From an uncultured Clostridia bacterium (lineage in GTDB: Bacteria > Bacillota > Clostridia > JAAYHZ01): a stretch of 13,449 nt of DNA. The translations under genes and the position numbers were made by a program. Position 1 is the stretch's first letter. Each line of letters begins with the position of its first letter. The DNA is taken from assembly GCA_937894465.1 (NCBI GenBank), contig CALCRE010000276.1:1-13449 (forward strand), given 5' to 3'. Positions 1 through 6,315 of this stretch are shown here, piece by piece. The notes beneath the pieces are model-generated. The model made no database searches, was not told the DNA's origin, and was given only the letters and a program-made list of their open reading frames with translations.

Positions 1-288
1 CGGTATAACCAGCATCCCGGTAAGATTATGGTTTTTTACGGTATACGTCCTGTTGTTTTAGGTATGATTATGGCAGCGGCTTTTGTCATTGCAAAAACTG
101 CACTTTTTACTAAAGAAACAGTAGCGGTTTTTACCGGATTGTTTAAAAACCCGGTACATACCGTCAGTATCGGTGCAGTGGTGATTCTAGTCCTTGCATT
201 GATATCACAATTGCGCTTTAAGCTCAATCCCATTCTCACCATCGTTCTGGGTGGGTTTACCGGGATATTGTTCTACCATGTATTCTAG
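1..288 (+). CDS. chrA: Chromate transporter family (ChrA/CHR domain), C-terminal part only
   Basis: The reading frame is open from base 1, so this is the 3' end of a gene whose start lies outside the window. The visible 95 residues are very hydrophobic and form about three membrane segments. One follows the motif GIRPVVLGMIMAAAF, a second spans VSIGAVVILVLALIS, and the third ends the protein (LTIVLGGFTGILFYHVF). A G-[IV]-[RK]-P-x-V-x-G motif entering a membrane helix, and a short hydrophobic end without a tail, are typical of the CHR domain of chromate ion transporters. In Firmicutes these occur either as one protein of about 400 residues or as two half-size proteins, and the fragment cannot show which. 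The substrate need not be chromate. The stop codon overlaps the stop of the convergent ywbE gene. Family assignment is fairly secure; function is inferred. Confidence 0.75.
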   Translation, partial: RYNQHPGKIMVFYGIRPVVLGMIMAAAFVIAKTALFTKETVAVFTGLFKNPVHTVSIGAVVILVLALISQLRFKLNPILTIVLGGFTGILFYHVF

Positions 289-482
289 TCGGATATAATT
301 TCTTGCACACGTCCGATTTGGCCGTCCTCTAGCTGCACCTTGATCCCGTGGGGATGGAAACTACTTTTGGTCAACAGCTTGGCCACCACTCCGACCGTCA
401 GTTTTTCGGTACGTTGATCGGCTTTCAACACGATTTTTACTCGTGCACCTATATTTACATCATTACGATTTTGTCCGCTCAT
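285..482 (-). CDS. ywbE: YwbE family protein (DUF2196)
   Basis: This 65-residue protein matches the Bacillus YwbE family in length and pattern. It has an N-terminal SGQNR segment, then VKIVLKADQRTEKLT, a GVVAKLLTKSSFHPHGIKV core and the C-terminal EDGQIGRVQEI. Such proteins are small, all-beta and cytoplasmic, and their role is unknown; the basic, Gly-rich core would fit a small beta-barrel that binds nucleic acid or another protein, but that is a guess. The ATG is preceded by GGAG at good spacing (TATGGAGTAAATTTATG), which supports the start. The TAG stop overlaps the TAG stop of the convergent chromate-transporter gene. The gene lies downstream of a hairpin terminator, so it probably has its own promoter. 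A TATAAT sits just after that hairpin, but I see no good -35 box. Confidence 0.88.
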   Translation of the reverse strand: MSGQNRNDVNIGARVKIVLKADQRTEKLTVGVVAKLLTKSSFHPHGIKVQLEDGQIGRVQEIISD

Positions 483-531
483 AAATTTACTCCATATAAA
501 AAGATACTTATTTCATAAAGTAGATTATATC

Positions 532-563
532 AAAAAGAACCCGTATTGTTTCGGGTTCTTTTT
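532..563 (-). terminator. Intrinsic terminator after the first solute-binding protein gene
   Basis: A perfect 12-bp inverted repeat, AAAAAGAACCCG (532-543) and its complement (552-563), encloses an 8-nt loop. Read on the - strand the hairpin begins 47 nt after the stop of the solute-binding gene and ends in CTTTTT. The + strand also ends in a T run, so it could work in both directions. In the - direction it separates the carbohydrate block from ywbE. Confidence 0.85.
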
Positions 564-609
564 AAATAACGGTTTGATTTGTTTTATTCTTTTTTATCTA
601 TTTATTTTT

Positions 610-2442
610 TTAACCCGGAGTGACCAATTCTTCATATGTCATGATATCATCACTGTTCCAAATTTCGATCCAATCTTCAAGACCTGCCGCATATAGTTGA
701 TCTAAATATTGGCTCCATTCCGTGTTAATATTGCTGATCTCGCCTTTTCCGGTTCGAGCTTCAAAATCTTTTCTGACGGCAAAGACCTGGGGACTGGTTT
801 CGGTATACAGAAGACGAAATTCTTCGTATGTATCATTGGGCATGGTGGAGCGATCATACAGCTTGTATGGCCTGAGTAAAAGGTCACTTTGAGTAAACCG
901 GTCGTAATAATAATCGTACCATTGGAGATACGTAGGCTCATAATTCATGGTGGCACCGGTGCCTATATGAAAGTTGGTATTTCCGAACTGCCCCATATCT
1001 ACGGTTCCTGCATACTTTTTCGGTATTTTATCCAAAGGTGTAAAGACTAACGCACTTTGAAAAGGCTCTCCACTCCATTTGTAGTGAACGCCTTCGATTC
1101 CGTATCGATAACGCATCCAGTCATCACTAAAGCAAGTGTATTCATACAGTTGCAGGATTCTGGCCATTTTTGCATCGGATACCTCGCCGCCGAATACAAA
1201 TGCACGATTCGATGCAGCCGGTGTGTAACCATATGGGATCAACCCGCCGTTTTCACCCATGTATGGGGTAATGACGAATCTGGCGGATGAATCAATGTTG
1301 TTTAAAATGGTCATGGGTGGCCATGTGCCCACATCATTTCCGTAGTTAGTATTAATTCTGGATATTCTCATGTTAAAGAATCCATATTTTCCGGTGCTTA
1401 ATGAACTGGCTAATTCGTTGACAGCGGTATCCAACCCCGGTAAACCGGTGACATATCCTTTTTCTTTCATTTCGTTCAGCCAAATAAGATAATCCCTGTA
1501 ATAGGTGTGGGCATAATAGGGAACAACATTTCCGGTTAAATCATCCTTGTAATAGAGGCTGTTATTTTTATCAAATCCGAACATCCCGTAAATGGTACGT
1601 TCGTACATAGAATTGGATTCGGGATATGCGAAGGTATCGTCAACACCGTTTCCATCCGGATCATCTTCCGTGAAGGCTTGGAATATTTCTGAAACATCGG
1701 CAATGTTGAATATGGTGTCGGAAAAATACAGACTGCCATTAAATTGATCATGGAAGCCCTCTTGGGGATATTGGCATGCAACCAAATCATTTAATTCGTA
1801 CCCTAAGTTTTCTAACCAGTCAAGGTTCCATAATGGAACATTGTCGCTCCTTACATAGGTATCGAGAACCATATTTAGCCCATAATATTCACCTTCTTGT
1901 CCCTCTACCTTGTTGAATCTCCATATTAAAGGATTTTCATCATACATTGCAGCCAAACTGGGCATATATTGGCGAATGAATTTTTCCGGCACGGTTCTGG
2001 CTAATTTTTGTTCATAAAGTGCAAATCCGTCTTTGTAATAGAAACCAAAATCAGGTACATCACCGGCTGCAAGCATCATTTCCACTTGCTCCATCTGGCC
2101 GGAGTGAATGAGAATGTTCCAAAGGTCTAATTCCACATTGAATCTTTCCTCGAGTTCCACTTCGTCCCACCGTCCTTCTTCATACAGATGAGATGTGTAT
2201 GTACCGCACAACCAACTTATTTCCATCTTTTCTGCGAAAGGATTCGTGATCACAGTCGTTTGAGCGCTTGTTGTCGTCTCCGGTGGTTTTGTTGTTGTGA
2301 CTTGTGGCGCTTTTGTTGTCTGTGAAGTTTGAGGTTGCGTTGTTGTAGTAATGTCAGATTGTTGAGAATCTTCTGTTTTGGTGCAAGCGGCAAAGCTGAA
2401 TACCACTGCTCCAACCAATAGAATCGCTATAATCCTCTTCAT
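610..2442 (-). CDS. Extracellular solute-binding lipoprotein, LplA/LipO-like (ABC sugar transporter family 1)
   Basis: This 610-residue protein is the substrate-capturing lipoprotein of an ABC importer. Residues 1-20 form a type II signal peptide (MKRIIAILL..., lipobox FAAC) with lipid attachment at Cys20. A Thr/Gln/Pro-rich tether follows (about 21-66), and the mature binding domain begins near NPFAEKMEISWL (67-78). The region FNVELDLWNI, LAAGDVPDFG (125-134) and the acidic loop DDPDGNGVDD (260-269) are typical of long LplA-type binding proteins of Firmicutes, which usually bind oligosaccharides; the loop resembles a calcium site. AAGGAGG lies 8 nt upstream of the ATG, so the start is secure. 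It is a paralogue of the 6316-8118 product. No permease or ATPase gene is in the window, so the partner permeases must be elsewhere. Its own promoter lies upstream, and read-through from the hydrolase gene is also possible. The ligand is unknown. Confidence 0.88.
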   Translation of the reverse strand: MKRIIAILLVGAVVFSFAACTKTEDSQQSDITTTTQPQTSQTTKAPQVTTTKPPETTTSAQTTVITNPFAEKMEISWLCGTYTSHLYEEGRWDEVELEERFNVELDLWNILIHSGQMEQVEMMLAAGDVPDFGFYYKDGFALYEQKLARTVPEKFIRQYMPSLAAMYDENPLIWRFNKVEGQEGEYYGLNMVLDTYVRSDNVPLWNLDWLENLGYELNDLVACQYPQEGFHDQFNGSLYFSDTIFNIADVSEIFQAFTEDDPDGNGVDDTFAYPESNSMYERTIYGMFGFDKNNSLYYKDDLTGNVVPYYAHTYYRDYLIWLNEMKEKGYVTGLPGLDTAVNELASSLSTGKYGFFNMRISRINTNYGNDVGTWPPMTILNNIDSSARFVITPYMGENGGLIPYGYTPAASNRAFVFGGEVSDAKMARILQLYEYTCFSDDWMRYRYGIEGVHYKWSGEPFQSALVFTPLDKIPKKYAGTVDMGQFGNTNFHIGTGATMNYEPTYLQWYDYYYDRFTQSDLLLRPYKLYDRSTMPNDTYEEFRLLYTETSPQVFAVRKDFEARTGKGEISNINTEWSQYLDQLYAAGLEDWIEIWNSDDIMTYEELVTPG

Positions 2443-2489
2443 TATGATTCCTCCTTATTTGATTATGATGAAATATTCGCAATATAAAC

Positions 2490-2517
2490 ATTGTACAAGA
2501 TGTAAGAAATATGTAAA
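2490..2517 (-). promoter_or_regulatory. Sigma-A-type promoter for the first solute-binding protein gene
   Basis: On the - strand, TTTACA (2517-2512) and TACAAT (2495-2490) are separated by 16 bp. This is a near-consensus vegetative promoter about 50 nt upstream of the start codon. It suggests that the binding protein is made separately from the upstream araC-hydrolase transcript. Confidence 0.6.
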
Positions 2518-2562
2518 TTAAGTTACCGGACAGTTGATTGCAGAAGATTGTCCGTTTTTTTT
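2495..2562 (+). ncRNA. Candidate small RNA antisense to the leader region of the solute-binding protein gene
   Basis: On the + strand, TTGATT (2459-2464), an 18-bp spacer and TATAAA (2483-2488) look like a promoter. About 65-70 nt downstream is a hairpin with eight Ts. A transcript starting near 2495 and ending near 2562 would be a short non-coding RNA running against the - strand promoter and leader of the 610-2442 gene. It is AT-rich DNA, so the promoter could be chance. No expression evidence is available; this is an inference. Confidence 0.22.
2527..2562 (+). terminator. Hairpin plus T8 run oriented on the + strand
   Basis: CGGACA (2527-2532) pairs with TGTCCG (2549-2554). In the + strand RNA the stem extends with G-U, U-A and U-G pairs around a 10-nt loop, followed by eight Ts (2555-2562). 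In the - strand RNA the wobble pairs become A-C mismatches and no T run follows. The structure therefore points in the + direction, although both flanking genes are on the - strand. The hairpin may still slow - strand transcripts leaving the 2573-4168 gene. Confidence 0.5.
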
Positions 2563-2572
2563 AACTACCCGG

Positions 2573-4168
2573 TTACTTGCTCAATTTAGAACTATGCGTT
2601 TTCTGCGGATAGTCCAAATCAATCCAACAATCATGAACGGTCTGTTTTTGGCCGGATAATGTAAACAGGTTTACACCCCTATGGAAAATGGTATTAGGTA
2701 TTTCCCCGTGTAATAAATAACGGCTTGTTTGGACGTTCTCATCTTGATGTATAATCACGTCGTAGGATAGAAATTGTTTGTTACATGCCACTTTAATGTT
2801 CTCGGGTCTTTCATTGACTAAAATGAAGAATGTGGCTTTTGGTACCAATCCCTTTTTTGCTGCCACCTCAAAGTCATCTGATAAAGTGATGGGAATATCC
2901 ACACTGCTTTGGTCTGGTATTTCAATGGGATCCTGACGATTCAAAATGGGGATATTAATGTATTTATAATGAGGTAATGAGCCACCTGCAACACGACCGG
3001 AGCCTCGAAGGCTTGTAAAGTATCGTTTGGATAATGTGTTGACGAATTCTTTTCCTTTTATGGTCGCTTTCAATGCTTCTCTGAAGTCACCGGACTCCCG
3101 GTCGAACCAATTGTTAGGAACCACGTCGTGATAAGGATCCTGCAACCCTGAGTTATTGAACATGAAAACACCGTCACAGCCGGCGCTCCACACATTCATG
3201 ATTCTTCCGTAATAAGCTTTAAGGCAATTTCTCTTGTACCGGGGTACGGTGTCTTGAACTCTTGATTCATCCAGGGAAGGGTATACCGGTATGCCGTATT
3301 TGCGGGCTACATAAGTGCTGTAAGTCCAATCGTTTAGTTGTAAGTAACTCGACACAAACAAAAGATCTGCATATCCGGATGCCAGCCATGTATCTAAATC
3401 CAACCCGATATCTAATGAATAATCCACCGAGTCCGGAACCCGGATGGCAATTAAATAATACTTTTTGTCCCGAAGTCTGCGTTGGTTCATTGCTTCAAAG
3501 ACATTTTTCATAAAGTCCGTCATCATCTTTGTTTCTTCATGGGTTGCCTTTTCACCCATTGCATTTGAACGGAAAAAGATGGGATGTCTGAAAAAGTCCA
3601 GAAAAACACCGTCTACTGCATAGCGATCCACCACATCCATGATATAGGAAACTGCAAAGTTTCTTACCTTCTCACTGGAATAATCCACAGCGGTGGTTGC
3701 ACCGTGTTTGATGCCTTTTCCCAACATGTAATCCGGATTTTCCGTCTTAAAGCGGTTTCCATCCATGTGAATGTGGTCATATCCCGCATCATGGGTATCA
3801 TTCATCCGCATACCCCAAAGAAATTCCACCCCTGCTTTTTTTACATAATCCGAAGTGATCCTCAAGCAATCGGTACCTTCGTTCAGAAAGTCACCTGTCT
3901 TATTATCTTTTGCAATTCCTCTTTTTGTTGTCAATGTACTGCCGACTTTGCTCTCGTGAAGACCGATGCCAAATCCCCACCCGGTGGTGTATACATAGGT
4001 GTCCACTCCGGATTCTAAAGCGGGAACCGTTCTAGAGGCCAACAAGTCTTCCGGTAATGTGTCATGGCTGTAATAAAACACATCGCCACCGTCATTATCA
4101 AACACCACTTTCCGTTTCCGCGACATAGCTTGCTCTTTTAAAGCTATTAGCTCCTTATTTGAATTCAT
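2573..4168 (-). CDS. Glycoside-hydrolase-like TIM-barrel protein (family-10-like, uncharacterised)
   Basis: This 531-residue protein has no signal peptide and is probably cytoplasmic. It opens with the beta-strand motif KVVFDNDGGDVFYY (20-33), followed by a Trp/Gly-rich segment (TTGWGFGIGLHESKVG, 61-76). Further barrel-strand motifs are FLWGMRMNDTHD (116-127), YAVDGVFLDFFRHP (183-196), ADLLFVSSYLQ (267-277) and GCDGVFMFNN (330-339). Barrel strands ending in acidic residues, especially DGVFLDFFRHP, resemble the putative glycosidases annotated as family 10 glycosylhydrolase or GHL10-like proteins. The last 150 residues look like an accessory beta domain. I cannot name the substrate or the catalytic pair; Asp191 and Asp124 or Asp127 are candidates. 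AAGGAGGAAGG lies upstream of the ATG. An alternative start at Met15 has a poor ribosome site. It follows the AraC gene by 24 nt, so the two are probably cotranscribed, and it probably processes the sugar imported through the neighbouring binding proteins. Confidence 0.65.
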   Translation of the reverse strand: MNSNKELIALKEQAMSRKRKVVFDNDGGDVFYYSHDTLPEDLLASRTVPALESGVDTYVYTTGWGFGIGLHESKVGSTLTTKRGIAKDNKTGDFLNEGTDCLRITSDYVKKAGVEFLWGMRMNDTHDAGYDHIHMDGNRFKTENPDYMLGKGIKHGATTAVDYSSEKVRNFAVSYIMDVVDRYAVDGVFLDFFRHPIFFRSNAMGEKATHEETKMMTDFMKNVFEAMNQRRLRDKKYYLIAIRVPDSVDYSLDIGLDLDTWLASGYADLLFVSSYLQLNDWTYSTYVARKYGIPVYPSLDESRVQDTVPRYKRNCLKAYYGRIMNVWSAGCDGVFMFNNSGLQDPYHDVVPNNWFDRESGDFREALKATIKGKEFVNTLSKRYFTSLRGSGRVAGGSLPHYKYINIPILNRQDPIEIPDQSSVDIPITLSDDFEVAAKKGLVPKATFFILVNERPENIKVACNKQFLSYDVIIHQDENVQTSRYLLHGEIPNTIFHRGVNLFTLSGQKQTVHDCWIDLDYPQKTHSSKLSK

Positions 4169-4192
4169 TTCTAAGACCTTCCTCCTTGTTGA

Positions 4193-5092
4193 TTATATTG
4201 ATGTATTTGAATCTTGCTTTATGAGCAAGAGCGTTGTTTGAGAGCAGTTACTTGCCTTCCTAAATTCGTCCGGTGTCATACCGGTTGTTTCCTTGAACAC
4301 TTTGGCAAAATAGTAAGGGTCATTGTATCCTACTGCTTCTGAAATTTGTGCTTGGGTGGCATGCTTATCTTGTAGAAGCATATTTTTAGCTGCGATGAGC
4401 CTTATTTGAATGATCTTTTGCTTGAATGAGGAACCGTACAGGTTTAACATCAACCTGTTTACCTGCCTTTCGCTTACTTTCAAGTGCTGTGCAACATCCG
4501 AAAGAGAGATGTTTTTCATATAGTTTCTGTAAAGATATTCATCAATCACATTGACAAGCACTTCATTATCCGGATCCTGTATAGGGGTGCCCTTTGGGTG
4601 CCGTATATCGATGATTTTTCGAATGACCGTTAAAAGCAGTTGAGAGAATAAGTTGTCAATGGACATTTGATAGCCGATCGCCCTATGTTCGAACTCATAA
4701 AGAATCTGTTGCATCATACGCATTTCGTCTGATATTTGATCATAAATGAATATGCCGTCCTTCCACTTTTCAGACTTCATGATTTGTGATAAAAGGGTGG
4801 ATTGAGAAAATGAATAAAATTTGAAACAGTATTTTACAGTGTCTTGTTCCTCCGGAAAGACACTGTGGTAGATGCTCGGTTTTATAACACAGCCTGTACC
4901 ACCTGAAAGTTGCAGTTTCCCTCGGTCGATCTGAAGGGTATACTGTCCCGTTTGAACAAAATGAGCTTCAAAGGCCGGATGATCATGAATGGATGACGGA
5001 ATGGAATGTCCACAGTAATTGTCATCAAGTAGAACGCTAAAATCCAAATCGTCAATTTTTACCGAGCATTCGTAGATAATTCTTTTACTCAT
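4193..5092 (-). CDS. AraC-family transcriptional regulator with N-terminal cupin-like sensor domain
   Basis: This 299-residue regulator has an N-terminal cupin-like domain (about 15-95, with HDHPAFEAHFVQTG at 36-49) that probably senses a sugar. The C-terminal AraC DNA-binding domain (about 180-279) carries two helix-turn-helix units. The first is LSDVAQHLKVSERQVNRLM (197-215). The second starts at ISEAVGYNDPYYFAKVF (250-266) and runs on to the family signature GMTPDEFRK (271-279). I chose the ATG at 5092 because GAGGAAATC precedes it and a near-consensus promoter lies 20-48 nt upstream. The longer frame would need a TTG at 5146, upstream of that promoter. It lies between two carbohydrate modules and is followed 24 nt later by the hydrolase gene, so it most likely activates one or both modules when the substrate appears. 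The ligand is unknown. Confidence 0.9.
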   Translation of the reverse strand: MSKRIIYECSVKIDDLDFSVLLDDNYCGHSIPSSIHDHPAFEAHFVQTGQYTLQIDRGKLQLSGGTGCVIKPSIYHSVFPEEQDTVKYCFKFYSFSQSTLLSQIMKSEKWKDGIFIYDQISDEMRMMQQILYEFEHRAIGYQMSIDNLFSQLLLTVIRKIIDIRHPKGTPIQDPDNEVLVNVIDEYLYRNYMKNISLSDVAQHLKVSERQVNRLMLNLYGSSFKQKIIQIRLIAAKNMLLQDKHATQAQISEAVGYNDPYYFAKVFKETTGMTPDEFRKASNCSQTTLLLIKQDSNTSI

Positions 5093-5111
5093 GATTTCCT
5101 CGCTAAATAAA

Positions 5112-5140
5112 ATATTACCACATAAACCAAATGGTGACAA
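5112..5140 (-). promoter_or_regulatory. Extended -10 promoter for the araC-type gene
   Basis: On the - strand, TTGTCA (5140-5135), a 17-bp spacer and TAATAT (5117-5112) form a strong sigma-A-type promoter. A TGG precedes the -10 (extended -10). Transcription would begin about 13 nt before the ATG at 5092, leaving a short leader with only the ribosome site. This supports the 5092 start and independent expression of the araC-hydrolase pair. Confidence 0.7.
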
Positions 5141-5201
5141 CCGCAAACCATGGCCATGAATTTGGCTTTTATGTCCGCTTTGTTGATAATCAATGAACTA
5201 T

Positions 5202-5238
5202 AAAAAGCAATAATAAGAATGCCCTTTTCACAAAGGGC
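5202..5238 (-). terminator. Intrinsic terminator after the sialidase-like gene
   Basis: GCCCTTT (5221-5227) and AAAGGGC (5232-5238) form a perfect 7-bp stem with a 4-nt loop. On the - strand it lies 32 nt past the stop of the 5270-6313 gene and is followed by a T-rich stretch ending in CTTTTT. It closes the transcript that starts upstream of 8118. Confidence 0.65.
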
Positions 5239-5269
5239 AATCAAGGTAGAAAATAAAATATATTTTGTT

Positions 5270-6313
5270 CTATGCTTTGAAAAACTCATTTGTTTTCCAA
5301 CGGACAACACCCATGTGATATCTGTTGTGATAAGGAACCTTGTTGGCGTAATAGGCGGTAACGATGGTACCGTCATCAAGTTGTACACTTCCCGGGTATC
5401 CGCCGTCTGTGGCAATCTCAAAGTTTACAAGGTATAGGGGGGTACTCCAGGTATTTCCTCGATCCTTGCTAATTCGGGCTCCCACACCGTAAAATCCTTT
5501 GTTTCTTATGCCGTAGGTCAATAAAATGGATCCGTCATGAAGCATGAGAAAGTGTGCAGGATGTTGATAAGCCAGTGTAACAGGTCCCCTTCTGTGCCAT
5601 GTTTTGCCGAAATCCTCCGATTCATATAACTCAAGGTGTTGATCATCAAGAGTACGGGCTGCTGCAAGAAGAGTTTTTCCGTCAATACAGATCACCGCTG
5701 TTTCGTTGTTGTTAATGGGATTTCCCTTTGCATCTTTGCCGATTACAACAGGTTCCACCCATGTCCTGCCATCATCATAGCTTCTTAAAAAATAGCTTGT
5801 AAAGTTCGGGAAGCCGATCACTCCTTTTTCCGTGGAATCTCCCCATGAGTGAAAACATGCCCCTAATATTCCGTCGGAGCTTTGAACGATATCACCGTAA
5901 GCCATAAAACTATCAATTTGGTGGGGTTTTTCAATGCTACCGCCTTGTTGCCATGAAGCGCCTCCGTCATAGGAGCGGCAGACTACAGAATCTATGACCT
6001 TTCTGTGAAATTTTGCAGGTATTTGTGTCCCGTAAGAGGTTACGGAACTCCACCCCGAACATAGGACAACCAATGCACCGTCACTTGAGAGCCCTGCGCC
6101 TAAATTCATTCGGTTATTCCCGGGTGTATGAGGAGCAGGGACACCGACTTTCCTCCATAAACATCCTCCGTCATCACTTTTCCAACATTCAACCTCTCCC
6201 TCGTACACGGCATGGGCGGGTGTATTGAATACAAGTGCGGCGATGCTTTTGTCGGGAAGTAATGTCAGATTAGGCCATGCACAAACATTATCGATTGCTA
6301 TGTATCTTTCCAT
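5270..6313 (-). CDS. Sialidase-like (BNR/Asp-box) beta-propeller glycosidase
   Basis: This 347-residue protein carries five Asp-box repeats of the form S-x-D-x-G-x-x-W, beginning at residues 46 (SDDGGCLW), 114 (SYDGGASW), 178 (SYDDGRTW), 232 (SEDFGKTW) and 282 (SKDRGNTW). Their spacing of 50-68 residues fits a six-bladed propeller of the sialidase superfamily. A conserved segment DGGYPGSVQLDDGTIV (303-318) lies near the end, as in many proteins annotated exo-alpha-sialidase. The N-terminal FRIP motif of true sialidases is not visible and there is no signal peptide, so sialic acid release from outside glycans is doubtful. A cytoplasmic hydrolase acting on an imported oligosaccharide is more likely. 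The ATG sits 2 nt after the stop of the upstream binding protein, with TTGGAG inside that gene's end, which implies coupled translation. A terminator follows 32 nt later. Confidence 0.75.
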   Translation of the reverse strand: MERYIAIDNVCAWPNLTLLPDKSIAALVFNTPAHAVYEGEVECWKSDDGGCLWRKVGVPAPHTPGNNRMNLGAGLSSDGALVVLCSGWSSVTSYGTQIPAKFHRKVIDSVVCRSYDGGASWQQGGSIEKPHQIDSFMAYGDIVQSSDGILGACFHSWGDSTEKGVIGFPNFTSYFLRSYDDGRTWVEPVVIGKDAKGNPINNNETAVICIDGKTLLAAARTLDDQHLELYESEDFGKTWHRRGPVTLAYQHPAHFLMLHDGSILLTYGIRNKGFYGVGARISKDRGNTWSTPLYLVNFEIATDGGYPGSVQLDDGTIVTAYYANKVPYHNRYHMGVVRWKTNEFFKA

Positions 6314-6315
6314 GA

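Noticed and set aside
2250..2345. GTT-rich repeats that look like a microsatellite (also at 7925-8035)
   Set aside because: They encode the Thr-rich tethers of the two lipoproteins and are irregular; no exact tandem unit is present.
3584..4018. A 144-codon + strand open frame
   Set aside because: It lies wholly inside the hydrolase-like gene on the opposite strand, has no ribosome site, and the translated protein has no recognisable family pattern.
4213..4229. A 6-bp hairpin (CTTGCT/AGCAAG) near the end of the AraC gene
   Set aside because: It lies inside the coding region, is short, and has no T run, so it is probably chance.
5093..5146. An upstream TTG start for the AraC gene
   Set aside because: It would lie upstream of the likely promoter (5112-5140), while the ATG at 5092 has a good ribosome site and begins at the family's usual place.
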